A DNA stretch of 64,000 nt from Magicicada septendecula (GCA_034769895.1 CM068367.1:690794268-690858267); one strand, 5' to 3'. Shown: positions 46,170 to 58,284, numbered from the stretch's first letter. Made by a program: numbers and translations. Notes: a model not told the origin generated them from the sequence alone.

Positions 46170-46845
46170 AATTAAACAATTTGATTAAATTTGTTCTAAA
46201 AATCTTTACATTCTTGGCAAATATAGACTGTACCATGTTTTGTGAAGGGTTCGAACTCGCGTTGAGGAACATGATGAAACTGAAAATTCCAGCAATCCTG
46301 AATTTTTGCGGTCTTATTAAGTTGTCCGAACTTGGTGGTCTTTTAAACCAGCATGCGATCGCTGTCTTTATAGCGATCGCCTGTCAGTTGCGATTTTGTT
46401 AGAACTATCGCTGTTTTCGGAACACCGCGTTGTTTTCCCTAAAATGAAATTCAAAGCGTGTTCAAATTAAACATGAGTGGCGGAATCAGTTGGGCTGTCA
46501 ATCGAACGGACTTTGCAACGCATCAGGTGCATAAATCTTCTTGAACTGCCTTTATGAAAACAACTTGACGAATCTTTTACCTGAGACTCTTAAGCTTTTA
46601 AAAATCATAATAACCATACCCATCACAACTGGGGAGTGAGACCGGTGATTCTCAGCACTGAAACGAATAAACGATTATTCGAAATACAATGAAAGACGGG
46701 CGACTTCGTGAGTTTAAAATGTATTCAATTGAAAAGCAACTATATACATTGCCGAATTTCAATGATTCGTCACAGATCACTTTCAGTGCAGAAGGAGCAA
46801 AGGGTATACTTTCATTTAAAACGCAGATAAATTAAGGTACGTTTG
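46170..46845 (+). pseudogene. hAT transposase relic, two surviving pieces
   Basis: 46181-46330 reads TMFCEGFELALR, then frame-shifted ILNFCGLIKLSELGGLL, like the hAT segment FCGAFELALRGHDE...GIFRGLINF (compare 25960-26030). 46550-46840 reads LYENNLTNLLPETLKLLKII, TIPITTGE, stop, then SALKRINDY and in pieces IEKQL, LPNFNDSVTDHF, the C-terminal dimerisation domain of ZMYM-type hATs. Several stops and slips, and the middle is lost. Confidence 0.6.
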
Positions 46846-47279
46846 ACTGATTTAAATTATTTATATTGTATTTAAGCAAAAACTAAGTTACGTCAGTAAT
46901 ATAGTAGTCTAAATACCAATACCTAGACTACAATAAATTATGGAATTAGATTTTTATAACCATAGGCGTAAGCAAAATTTCATTTGGGGGGGGGGTTCAA
47001 CAAAACATTTCAAAATCGAGCTATGGAGTGTGCAAATACATGGTTGAAGTTACCATATAAATCATTTCATCGGTGGTTCTCTATGCGTTGGAGGGCACAG
47101 CGTACCGAACGCCGTGATCCGTCTTATATATCTACGTGTATACGAAACATCGGACAGGTTTTAAAATTTTAACTGTTGACTTGTCTTCAAAATAGGGTTG
47201 TTCAAGTATTCCGTAAGCATCCAAAGGGATGGAGGGGGTTAAAAATTGCTGACAAGGGAGGCAGATGGGTCACCGGAAT
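46846..47279. other. Spacer with a poly(G) run
   Basis: CATAGGCGTAAGCAAAATTT at about 46960 followed by a run of about 11 G (46985-46996) looks like the start of another DNA transposon, perhaps of the relic at 47.28 kb. No coding domain. Confidence 0.3.
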
Positions 47280-47740
47280 GCTCAAGTAAGACAAAAATGC
47301 ACATTAGACAAAAAGATACCAGGCGAAAGACAGAATCAATTCGTAGTATAAAACTGAATGAACCAAGCGACATCAGTATCCATAGCGGGACATACCTTCA
47401 TTCATTCCCCAATAAATTCTACTACTCTATAGTTTTGATTACACATTTAAACTCTCTCTGTGCCACTTTCCCTGACACAATCGGATAAACGCATAGGCAC
47501 ATTGACAGCCATTTTGGTACAATGTCTATATGATATCAGGAAAGTGTAGCCTCAACTCTTGGACCAATACAAGTACTTTGTCTTCCTCAAGATGACAAAG
47601 CTCGCATGAAGGCTTCAAAGGAACAAACACAGAAGGGCCCTTCCGAATCCGAATGGAATGCCAGCTTTTATCACCCATCATGGCTGAGCGATAGCAGAGT
47701 GTCACAAACGACCTGGAAATTCGCAAGTTGTATACACTAG
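47280..47740 (+). pseudogene. Second, decayed copy of the TA-flanked transposon's protein
   Basis: Frames read DTRRKTESIRSIKLNEPSD and SIHSGTYLHSFPNK (compare DAKRRTETIRSVKTLD and RCGTYLRLLPRNSN at 21.76-21.9 kb), then HIDSHFGTMSI, stop, YQESVASTLGP and LPQDDKAR (compare HIDSHFATTSI, YLESLTSILGQ and SKDDRPG at 21.96-22.08 kb). Only this central part remains, with stops and slips. It shows the transposon is a repeat family in this genome. Confidence 0.6.
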
Positions 47741-50370
47741 GCCAACATTCAGTAGGGATTCAAGAATTGTGAAGTGTTTGTCCTTCAGAGGGTCGACTTC
47801 TGAGTTTTATATACTTTGTTTTCCTGTTGTAAAAGAAGAATTCAAGAGCTGAGAGTAAATATTGTAATATTTCGAATATTACTGTTTTAAAAGACTTACC
47901 AGTGTAGAGTGTCTACTCACCAGTTCGGCCGTTCAATTCGTATTTACTGCCTCGCCATCTGGTTGACCAACACTGCTTAGTAAATCGACTTCGTCAAATT
48001 TATATTTCTATATTTTAATTGCTTTATCTAATTTTGTCTTGTGTTGTATAAAATCAAACATACAGTTTAATGTGTGTACTACGTTTATTAACAGTTATGG
48101 ATAGGGTTCGATAATTAAAATTTCTTCAAAATATAATGCTTAATTTTGCGCCGGCATGTTTACTTTTTCGCGGTTGGCTCTTCTGTCCGCTTGCTATTAT
48201 GGTTGAGGCTCCTGCTTAGAGTTGACAATTTCGTTTATGTTTAATCTCAGGTCGAAAGTTCTTTTGACTACAGAAAATGTTGTTATACACACTAATAAAA
48301 GTACAAAATCTTACAATATACCTTATAAATATTATTGAACAGGTGATATAATTAAATAATAGTGGTAAATTACCGATGTGGGAACTAGTGCTTTATAGGT
48401 TATTGATGCTTAGCAAACCTTCCGTTTTTAAAACATATTCATGAAAAATCAAAGTTGGATGGATATATTTATTCTATTTGAGGTGTTTGTGAAATAAAAT
48501 TAAGTTCAAAAGTTTATTAAAGTGATTAGTGAAGTGAAAAAGTTAGTTCAATTGTTGTTGATTGTCTGGTGTTTTTTCGGTTTAGGTATTTAAATATACT
48601 TAACGATCCTTCGCCTCATCGGTCCGGGGTAATCCTTCTCCTAAATACTGCTGCTTGTCCTTTCTTGGGTAGTTCGGTGAATTCCAAGTTCAATTTTCGT
48701 TAATGGTCCGGTTACGGTGTTTAAATTCCCTCAGTCGTACTGGCTAATGTTGGTTTCAGGGTTCAGTTAGGTGTTCATCTATATTCTTCCTTCTGTGGGT
48801 TGTTAATTCTTCACTGGGGCTTCTTCAGCAATTTCTCCAGGTTATTTTTTATTTCTTTGGTTGAATTTATTTATTTTTTACTATTAGTGTTATTATTGTT
48901 CTTTAGTTTATCTTCTTAATCAGTGCTTTAGGTAAAATAGGCTGATTTACTTCTTTTTATGTCTTGGGCTTCATACATCCACCCTACTCAAGCTTCAATA
49001 ATGGAATGATAATTTATTAACGGTTTTGTAAGTAACAAGGTTTCGTTGTCATGGCAACTCCCTGTAAAAAACGAATTCCCATTGGCTGATAATTTATAAC
49101 ATTGTTATATCAAACTAACTTTTTTATATACAAAATTATTAATATCTTTTAAAGTATTATAACTTCCTTATACTACTTGTAATATTAAATACAATAACAC
49201 CATTATTTTGCTTTTTGTTTACAAATTATTTTGTTACCACACAAAGGTACCTTTGGTCAACTTATAACAGATTACTAATTTTTCAATTTGGTGTTTCTTT
49301 TGTTAATTACCTTTAAACTAATTATTATCTATCCAGTTTTGTACCATACACTTTTACTTTGAGACCTAAACAGATTATATACTTTATTTTATTATTGGCT
49401 ATTGTTTTATCTTAAAATTCACAAAATTCTGCTCATCAGTTCTAAGCCTAATGCCTAGAGTTACTAATTCACCTACCTGAAACAAACTAACTTAACTCAT
49501 AACATTTGATTGTTTTTAATCATCACATAATATTATATAACTATTTAATACCTCTTTATAGGTCCATGCCTGTATCCGAATTTTTTACATGTTTTAAGGG
49601 TTTTGTTTTAACATAATTTGCCATCTAACAATACTTTGGTTATTTACCATCAAAGAAATCTATAACAAACTTGAACATTAACTATGCACTATTATTCTCT
49701 TATAAATTCATTTAAGAGAATATAGTGTCTAACTCCCCTCTGTTTTCAATTACTTTTTATATTTATTTTCTAAATGTTTTTTATATAACTTTATAACATT
49801 CCTTAACAATAACACAATATATCTTTTATCCTACTTATCCTATACTAACAAATTATTATAACTGGGTTACTATATTACTTATAGTCTGTTATTACCAGTT
49901 TATTATTTTATAGTTAATTACACTGCACCTTCTTTAACTAGTGTCTATGTAGTTTATTCTACTATCACTGGGTCCTATAATGGTTTTTCATTGATTATCA
50001 AACTTTTATTTCATTTATCACCTCTTTACTAATAACTATTGTTACTAAGGTTCATTTTATTATAGTGGCGTTTGATAGCTTATTATTTAACATTGTATAT
50101 TTTATTCATATCTTTGATTTTACATTTCTCTTTCTTTTATCTTTTCTATAGATTACATTTTGTTTATTGCCCTATCTAATTTTGTACTTTTATTTTGTAT
50201 ACATTATTTTAGTTAATATTTGGGCTCTCATAATTGTTGTCATATTGTGGTTTGGATTATTGTTTTTGTCTCACCTTATCCAATCTATTGGGTTTAGTCC
50301 TTGTCATTGTCTTAGTCATTTTTTAGTTAGTGGTGTTGTGCTATCATTCTTCATGTTATAAATCTTTTAA
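47741..50370. other. Gene-free block, T-rich from about 48.1 kb
   Basis: No reading frame of note. From about 48100 the + strand is strongly T-over-A, the mirror of the A-rich sense strand of the long-LTR elements in this window, so it could be an antisense long-LTR-like element. No TGT/ACA boundaries or homology could be shown by eye. Confidence 0.3.
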
Positions 50371-51460
50371 CGAGTGAATACAGCGCTTGTGTGTTTGTGT
50401 GTGTGAACGCAAGCTACGACAGGCAAAGTCTACGATGGGGTGATGCGTACAAATTATTGGTTTGTCTGTAATCAGGTTTTAACCAGATAAAAATAAACTA
50501 ATTAATACATTTTAAACCTGTGAACAAGGACTTGGCCCAATTATAAAAACACCATTACATTAAGGAATTTTTAACGAATATGGTGATGTAAAAGTATTGC
50601 AGAAATGTGCAATAATAAATACGCTAGGTAATTTAATGTTAATTACTAGTGTAATTAAATAGTAATTAATAAGTGTGATATATGTGTGTGACCAGAAAAA
50701 ATTACGCAAATGATATCGCTCATGCTACGAGTATGTTTACGAAATCACGAAAATGAATCAAAAAGTGATTTGTAATTAAAAGGATGCTTTGCACGAAGTG
50801 ACAACATCTAACAGGTCAAAAACAATCCTGGACTTGTCAAATCGCCATCCAGTATAAATACCACCGGCAATTTTGGGGCGATCTCAGAGACTCAAGATAT
50901 CTTCACACAACGTCACGCTGCTGGTCTGCCGACCGATCGAACATCTTTACCAAACACACCAAGACTTATGGAGGAACTCTGGACCATCACAAAGAACAAA
51001 CCATAGAGACAGAGAACACAGCATCAGCATAATCATCATCATCAAATTCTCAGGATTCAGGGGACACACACGCACATGCGCGCAACGGTTACGTCGGCAG
51101 TACGCAGGTGATGAATAAACAATTATATTTTGTTTGTGAAAAGAACTCTTAAAAAGAGACTTATATATGAACAGTAAAGACTTGTAGCTTTAAATATAAT
51201 CACTGTACATAAATTTAAATAGTAGTTAAAGAAAATAATTTAATTTAACAAGAAAATTTAAAAAATACTAATCTTCTGTTGTAATTTTGGTGTGTCAGTA
51301 GAAATAAATAATAGGTTGGAAGTAAATGTTATATTTTTTATTTTGTTTATGGCAACAATTAGTTTTATTCTTGAGATTTAATATTATTTTTGTTTGTAAA
51401 TGAGTTTCTATTATTATTTAAAATTGGAGTCAAAGCCAGACACACTGAAATAAAAAATGT
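50371..51460. other. Spacer with a candidate TATA promoter at 50853
   Basis: TATAAATA (50853-50860) in a GC-richer context, followed by about 260 bases of mixed composition and an AATAAA near 51114, then AT-rich sequence. The layout recalls the promoter half of a long LTR. The 81-codon frame at 50873-51118 lacks a recognisable domain. Confidence 0.3.
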
Positions 51461-51657
51461 TTACTATTTCTTTTATGAATTTGCTAACTGCTATAATTTT
51501 TTATTGTTCGACTAAGCTTTTCGTCATTACTGACATCTTCAGGTCTTAAACAACGAGACCTGGGTTGTTTAAGACCTGAAGATGTCAGTAATGACGAAAA
51601 GCTTAGTCGAACAATAAAAAATTATAGCAGTTAGCAAAGTCATAAAAGAAATAGTAA
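51461..51657. mobile_element. Penelope-type palindrome with 94-bp arms
   Basis: Arms 51461-51554 and 51564-51657 are reverse complements with one mismatch around a nine-base loop. The right arm has CCTGAAGATGTCAG...GACGAAAAGC, the tail motif (CTGA-GA...GAAA) typical of Penelope-like element ends and a degenerate form of the hammerhead core seen at 4369. There is no protein-coding part. Related in form, but not in sequence, to the insertions in LTR 1. It could also be another foldback element. Confidence 0.6.
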
Positions 51658-51861
51658 GGATGGCTGCTAATTTAAACAATACGAAGAAAAAAAAGTGTTT
51701 AGATAATTTGTTTAACATGCCTGTTTAGCTAGTAAGATTATATAGTTGTTTATTTTTATGTCATGAACAGCATATTGTATTCTTTGTAAACTTATAAAAG
51801 AGAATATTTTCTTTAATTTTATAATTCGAAATTTTAATATTTGCATATTTTCGATTAATAT

Positions 51862-54800
51862 TGTTACAACACAAATAAGCCACATTGGGGTATTGGTATT
51901 GGGGTATACCAGTGAGAAAAAAGATGAATATACAATATAAAAAAATAACTTGAATAATAAAATGTTTAAATTAATGAAAATAAAATGAAAATGACACGAT
52001 AAAGGACGACATGACCTAACCCAAGTGATTGACCAAACAAACAGGAAAACAAAGAAGAAGGGAAAAAACCGAAACCAAATAAGAATAAAGCCAATTGAAG
52101 GAAATGAATGAATCCATACAACCAAATGAAATAAAACCAAACGAGAAGGGGAGAACCAAATTAAAATGAAGCCAATTGAAAATGAAGGAGAAGAAGAAGA
52201 AAAATGAAAATGAAACTAATCAAGTGTAAAGGAAATAAAGTGAAACCAAGGGATAAGAAACACCCCAAATATTCACTTTGAAATTTATTATTGGGAATAA
52301 AGCCAATGATTATCCAATATCAGAAATAAATATTATTATCAATTAAATAATTAATGTAACTGATTTAACAAAACCAGTAAAGTAATATATAATGCCTAAT
52401 TTCAAAAAAATAAATAAATAAAATAAAAAATATAAATATATATAGAATGAAATAAATTTTCTTTTAGTTAAGTTAAATGTCATTTGGACGTTGTGGCAAG
52501 TGATGTATGAGTTAGTTGTAGGGGTGGCGAACAAAAAAAAAAGGTGAAGGCATCCGCTGTCGCCTACGTAAGCCTAATTGACACGTCATAAATCTAGTGT
52601 AACGAGTGGCCACATGTTAGATGGACAAGGTTATTGTGATGGGTATCTCTGGAAATGACGCTAGTGGTTAATAGTTTACAATCCGATGAAAGGCACGAGG
52701 GAGTGAATAAACTCATTAAATGAGAAATGTTTCGTCCGGACAAAGGATGGAAGGTTACACGACACGACAACAACAGACAGAAGACAATGAAGGGTGTTCC
52801 TTGACTGAGACGCGTAAACAGAGGATACGCCTAAACAATACTCAAATACCAGGAAAGAAATCGTACCCGAGAAACGAAGGAACTAAAAGGATAGGTTTTG
52901 TTGAGAACCAGACAAAAAAAGGAAATACTTACGGAGAGAGTTGGCAATACAATAAAAGGTAATACCATAGGCGCAACTAATTGGACAGGCAGATGTTGGA
53001 AGAGAAATCGAAGGGTTGTCCTTTGTGAAGAATAAGAAATACGACAACTAGATTTATTACTAGAGTATTCGGAAATGCCGTTGACCGAAGGGTAAAGTAT
53101 CCAGGAGAGGAGTTTGGGGGAAAGCGGTAGGCCTATCAGAACTTACTTTGGACAAATAGGTGGTCTCTGGGGTAGGTTGTACAGAAAGGAACCAATTAGG
53201 AAACGGCATTGCCGAAAACCAGAAGTCTAGTGGGGAAAATCCTCATGTTTGATATAGGCAAGCGACAGAGACGCGAAAGAGGAGTCTTTATTAAATTTTC
53301 GAGCGTATCGGAAGTAAGAGACGGAACGAAAGTGTTACGGAGTTCGTAAAACGACTTAGAAAAATATCGCTATGATATGAACTGTATGACATTTGCGAAC
53401 CTAGCGTTCGAGTTTGAGATCATATAATAGTAAACGGTAGTGATACGTGATATAACGGCGGTACTCAAATGCTAAGAATGTTGTACAATAATTAGTCATG
53501 AATAAATATCAGTAATTTACCGACAAGTGTATCGGTTGACAACATAAACCGAGTGTAATATACGTCTTTAACAATATCACGAGTAGATTTAATGACACCG
53601 TTACAAAATGTCAGTGAATAACTGAAGTTATCGCAATAATAATTTAGACTCGAAATAAAGCCGATCCGAACACGCGTTGTGAAAAGTGCTATATATCTAT
53701 ATGTGAAGTTCAACTGTGAAGTTCAAGCATGCCACTCGAGATTCATCAGATGACTTATCTTCAAAAAACTCCAATGCTGATTAAGGAGCATCGCTTTCTA
53801 CACTGGTGACCTCTACAAGAATTGGATAATCGTACCTCAAGTAAATTTTATATGTACTAATTAAATGTTACACCCACTGTCTGTTCACTAAAAGAACTCA
53901 CGAAAGAAATTAATTTAAAGTAATAATTTAGAGACTTGATCTTAAGTTAGGTCATATTGAACCATTAGAGAAATCGTGGAGAATCTAATATTCATAAAAT
54001 ATCTATACCACATTTCACAATCGTTTGATTTAAATGAATCCGTTTATATATAAATTTTGTACTAAACTTAAGTTGATCAATTATAAACTAATAAAAAAAA
54101 CAATGAATTATAGTAATAAGTAAATTCGTAAAGATTGAAGAAGTATTAACTTTGTTAAATGTGCTATTTGTTAATTGTATCTATTTATTAATATTGATAG
54201 CAAGAATTAAGTGTAACAGGAAATATGATATAATGATGTTTAGTTAATAAATTAACTAATAGAGAGTAATGAAGAATACATTTTATTGAATTTTACCCTG
54301 AGATATATCAAAACAGTAGTTGTATTATTATATAAGACACACACGACGTCGGGCAATCTAAGTTAAAGTTATTTGACGCTGCAACTTTTGTGGTATAATT
54401 CAAATCGTTATATTTGGCACCACAAAACATGCGAGACATAAATAATTAAAATAAATGCAAATAAATTAAATATGTCAATCAACTTATGCTAATACAATAA
54501 GCAGCATAAAGTATCTTTATATTTAGCGCTCCAGAACGCTAAGCGTAGTATATTATTATATTTGGCGTTCATAAACTCGTTGTAGTATTATAAATATAAT
54601 AAAAAGAAAAGTACACTAACCCAAGAATTAGAGTTAGAAGTAATAAAACTCTATAGGAATATAACCTTAGTAATACTATGTATAATATTTGTAAAGAAAG
54701 AAATAGTGAGAAAGTGAGAAAGTAAAGTGACAAAGAGAAGTAATTATAGGGATTATCCACTAAGAAACACTTAATGTAAACATTTAAGGAGTGCAATAGT

Positions 54801-54990
54801 GAAAGTGTAAAACCCCTATGGAATTACAGGTAAGGTTTCCACTCGGTTGTACTGATAATTGTGACATCACTACGGACTTCGTTAGCGGCAACCATTGATG
54901 TAACGACCCCAGTGCAAGACGAACGCACTAACACATACAACAAAAGTGTACACACATCTTTTACAGAGACGACTCAAACTCTTCGTTACA
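51862..54990 (+). repeat. 5' LTR of family C
   Basis: 3129 bp from TGTTACAACAC to TTACA. A TATA-like 'gctatatatctatatg' near 53690, followed by a GC-richer stretch, is a candidate promoter about 1.3 kb before the LTR end. No coding potential. Confidence 0.78.
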
Positions 54991-54993
54991 GAT

Positions 54994-55011
54994 TGGTGCC
55001 CAACGTGGGGC
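54994..55011 (+). other. Primer-binding site, family C
   Basis: TGGTGCCCAACGTGGGGC, one base different from the complement of the insect tRNA-Lys 3' end (TGGCGCCCAACGTGGGGC). It starts three bases after the LTR end. Confidence 0.7.
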
Positions 55012-55046
55012 TAGAAAAGGACGACTAGCGGCAATTACAGGGGAAT

Positions 55047-55997
55047 ATGCAACATTCTATGATTACGAGATTTAAAGCTAAACAAGGAACTGAAGGAACC
55101 GACCAAGAAGAAATGGAGGAGGTTGAAGAAATGATCGAAGAGGATCCCCAGGAGGACCAACCAGAAAATCCAACAATACCAGAACCGGAAATGGAAGTAA
55201 TGGTCGGGGACCAACCCAGTAAACCCACTCAGAAAGAGGAACTGAGCCTGCAAGATATAATGAACTTTATAGCAGAAACTTCAAGGAAAACGAAGGAAGA
55301 AACGAGAGAACTAAGAAAGGAAGATAAGGAAGAAGCAAAAGAACTAAGAAGGAAAGACAGGGAATTATTAAATGAAAAACTGGACAGAAACAGTGAAGAA
55401 TTAAAGAAACAAATCAAGGAGGACATAGAGCTCCTGAATAACAAAATGGAAAGCAACCATGAAGCCCTGAAGAGAAGCCAAGAATTATTAGAAGAGAAGA
55501 GTGAAGAGCTGAAGAAACAGATCAAGAAAGATCTGGAGATAGTGAATAAGAAGATTGAAAATAATAGTGAAACACTCCAAAGACAAATGAAGGAAGATGG
55601 TGAGAAGAACAGAAAAGAATTAAGATTCATACTAATAGAGTTTCGTGAAGAAGTCAAACAGACGAAAACGGGGATGAACAAGAGATGGGAAGAAACAAAT
55701 TATCCAGCAGATCAACTTAATGAAACATTAAATAGTGATTTCAAACCATCGAATGAAACACTAGACACCACTTCTGAAGGTAGTAAGGAGATGGAAATTG
55801 TAGAAGAATCAAGTGTATTGTTTTCTGAAAATAAAGGTAACAATAACACCGAGAAAATTAAGCGCATAAAAACCAACAGTAGAAGAGTAAGGAAGAATCG
55901 AATCATTAAGAAGATTAAGAAAACAGAGGAAATGGGAATAATATATAAAAAGAAACTACTAAAAACCAGAGAAGAATTAGAAATGATGAAGAATTGA
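55047..55997 (+). CDS. Coiled-coil protein at gag position, family C
   Basis: A 316-residue frame starting MQHSMITRFKAKQGTEGTDQ. Residues about 20-60 are acidic (Glu/Asp/Pro-rich). Residues about 75-210 are repeated Lys/Glu heptads (EELKKQIKEDIELLNNKMES and like units), a long coiled coil. The end is basic (NSRRVRKNRIIKKIKK). It parallels the coiled-coil half of the family A gag in place and composition without clear sequence identity. Likely a structural or RNA-binding particle protein. Part of a fossil element. Confidence 0.6.
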   Translation: MQHSMITRFKAKQGTEGTDQEEMEEVEEMIEEDPQEDQPENPTIPEPEMEVMVGDQPSKPTQKEELSLQDIMNFIAETSRKTKEETRELRKEDKEEAKELRRKDRELLNEKLDRNSEELKKQIKEDIELLNNKMESNHEALKRSQELLEEKSEELKKQIKKDLEIVNKKIENNSETLQRQMKEDGEKNRKELRFILIEFREEVKQTKTGMNKRWEETNYPADQLNETLNSDFKPSNETLDTTSEGSKEMEIVEESSVLFSENKGNNNTEKIKRIKTNSRRVRKNRIIKKIKKTEEMGIIYKKKLLKTREELEMMKN

Positions 55998-56006
55998 CTA
56001 ATTGAT

Positions 56007-56387
56007 GTGTTCAATTTACCCATTACTGACCAAAGCAAATACATGAAATATAAAGATTGTAGGAGGCATCTAAAGGAAATTATCGAAGGGGTTCACAAAG
56101 AACCAATGAACAAAAACTTATACAATTCTCTTGTTAAATGGAAATTACCAGAAATGGAAATAAAGAATAAAAAAGCAATAATAACATTAATGAAGGAGGT
56201 ACAATTAACAACTTCTTTGATTAATCAAAATGTAGGGAATGAAGCAGTCATGGAGACAAATGAACATATGATAGTAGAGGAATTATGGTACAAGATGGAG
56301 GAGACCTATGTTACACGAACGAAGATAGTTCTACACACCAAGGTTATTCGAACCACAGATGCAGAGGAAATGATGGACCATGGATAA
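56007..56387 (+). CDS. Copia-type gag-like frame, family C
   Basis: A 126-residue frame. NKKAIITLMKEVQLTTSLIN then EELWYKMEETYVTRTKIVLH resembles the UBN2/Copia-gag pattern (AIATI...L...I....A.E.W..LEE.Y). It lies directly after the coiled-coil frame and is treated as a separate part of the fossil. Downstream protease and polymerase, which Copia elements would carry, are not seen. Confidence 0.5.
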   Translation: MFNLPITDQSKYMKYKDCRRHLKEIIEGVHKEPMNKNLYNSLVKWKLPEMEIKNKKAIITLMKEVQLTTSLINQNVGNEAVMETNEHMIVEELWYKMEETYVTRTKIVLHTKVIRTTDAEEMMDHG

Positions 56388-57770
56388 ACAAAGTGAAGAT
56401 GAACACAGAGAAATGGGACTGATTTTCAGGGTAATGACCAAGCAAACCAATGGAGAGGAAGGAGTATTAAATTAAATTAAACCAATTTATAATAACGAAA
56501 ACAAGAATTGACAAGAAATGACTAAACAACAAAGAGGCAATAATAATGAAAGAAAAGGAGAAGGTCACCTTACAAAAAGTATAAATAACAAGGTCCTATG
56601 TATAACCCTATGTCATCACCAAAGATAATGGTAACAATACTTACCAAATAAGTAATATAACCACAAAAAAGATAAAAGGAGTGTATAATCAAGCTTCTAT
56701 AAAAAAGTTTTATGAGGAAAAATAAACCCATAATAGAATAAATAAAATTTCAAAATTCAAAAAGTCTGTAAGAGCAACTTACTACATTATTTCGATGACA
56801 TATGAGGAATGAAAAAAAAAATAAAAATATAAAAACCAAGGAATAAGTTACAAAATTCCTATAAAAAAGTAAGAACCACAAACGTACGATAATATTTAAA
56901 CAAAAAGTATCAAGAAAGGAATAAGTTACAAAAGTTCCTATAAAGTAAGAAAAACGTTAGTTTAACTTACAAAAAATTATTTAAAATAATGGTTAAAACA
57001 AAATAAAATAAACAAAAATAAAATCAAGCAAAAACTGCTAAGATAAATACCTGAAATTATAATGAATTCAATGTATTCAAAGAAAAAAAAAAATCTGAAC
57101 TGGTACGAGGAAAAAGGAGAAGTTATGTATAAAACAAATATACAAAAAATGTCTAAAGCAGAATATTGCTAAACAACCAAGAAAAAGAAAAAGAGATGTC
57201 TAAGAAGATTAAAATGATCACAAGAAGAATAGAAAAACAAACTAATGAAAAGTTAAAAATGATGAAATTAACAAATAAATAAATAAAAAACAATCAACTG
57301 TATGAGTAGATAATAGTATATAGCAAAGGTACAGCGGAAGGAAGAATGAGTAAAAGGCCAAATTGATCTAAAAACAAACCACAATGTGGACAATCCCAAA
57401 ATATATTATTATTATTATTAATTTAAGTCACAAGTTGACACAAAAGGTATTTAAGATTGACTGTTGAAAAAGTCCAGCAATCAAAATAAACTGAGCAGAG
57501 ATGATGTTCCTCTGGTCTCAGAAAAAATGAGTAGTAATGGAAGAAACCAACTACTAAAAAGTTAGGGAAAAAATTATATAAAAGGGAAAACACACTAAGG
57601 GAAATAAACAAAAACAGATCCCAATAAAGTGGAATGAATCGAGTAAGAAGAGAAATAAGAATGAAGAAACAAACCAGAAAGCAAAGGAAAAATAATATAT
57701 AACTGATAATTTCATAAAAAAACTATACTAGTGTTTTAGTAAAATGATCAATTTTGAAGGAGAGGCATTA
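56388..57770 (+). other. Noncoding 3' part of family C with GTAAG/CTTAC hairpins and purine tract
   Basis: AT-rich and pol-less. GTAAG-agcaa-CTTAC at 56768-56782 matches the family A hairpin exactly in stem and spacing. Looser versions occur near 56870 and 56945. It ends in GAAGGAGAGGCATTA before the 3' LTR, a plausible plus-strand primer tract. Confidence 0.6.
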
Positions 57771-58284
57771 TGTTACAACACAAATAAGTCACCCCAATAC
57801 CAGTGAGAAAAAAGATGAATATACAATATAAAAAATAACTTGAATAATAAAATGTTTAAATTAATGAAAATGACACGACAAACGACGACATGACCTAACC
57901 CAAGTGATTGACCAAACAAACAGGAAAACAAAGAAGAAGGGATAAAACCGAAACCAAATAAGAATAAAGCCAATTGAAGGAAATGAATGAATCCATACAA
58001 CCAAATGAATACTTATTTGTAAAGTAATATAATAAAAAGAAAAGTACACTAACCCAAGAATTAGAGTTAGATGTAATAAAACTCTATAGGAATATAACCT
58101 TAGTAATACTATATATAATATTTGTAAAGAAAGAAATAGTGAGAAAGTGAGAAAGTAAAGTGACAAAGAGAAGTAATTATAGGGATTACCCACTAAGAAA
58201 CACTTAATGTAAACATTTAAGGAGTGCAATAGTGAAAGTGTAAAACCCCTATGGAATTACAGGTAAGGTTTCCACTCGGTTGTA
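57771..58284 (+). repeat. Incomplete 3' LTR of family C
   Basis: Starts TGTTACAACACAAATAAG like the 5' LTR and shares its first part and a later part ('actaacccaagaattagag', 'ggtttccactcggttgta'). It is much shorter than the 5' LTR. It ends against unrelated sequence, so no target duplication can be read. Confidence 0.75.

Larger units (their letters stand above)
51862..58284 (+). mobile_element. Long-LTR, gag-only retroelement, family C
   Basis: Fossil LTR element. The 5' LTR (51862-54990, 3129 bp) starts TGTTACAACACAAATAAG and ends CTTCGTTACA. A primer site TGGTGCCCAACGTGGGGC follows at 54994. Coiled-coil and gag-like frames occupy 55047-56387, noncoding AT-rich sequence with GTAAG/CTTAC hairpins follows, then a purine tract and an incomplete 3' LTR (57771-58284). 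No pol genes are recognisable. Organisation matches family A though sequences differ. It has few breaks in the coding part. The parts of the two LTRs that can be compared are very similar, so it is fairly young. Confidence 0.78.

Noticed and set aside
46246-46262. tRNA B-box word GGTTCGAAC
   Set aside because: It lies in the hAT coding segment encoding EGFELALR and has no cloverleaf.
47740-50370. Host gene in the T-rich block (e.g. the 64-codon frame at 50167-50361)
   Set aside because: Hydrophobic translation comes from T-rich composition, with no splice pattern or motif.
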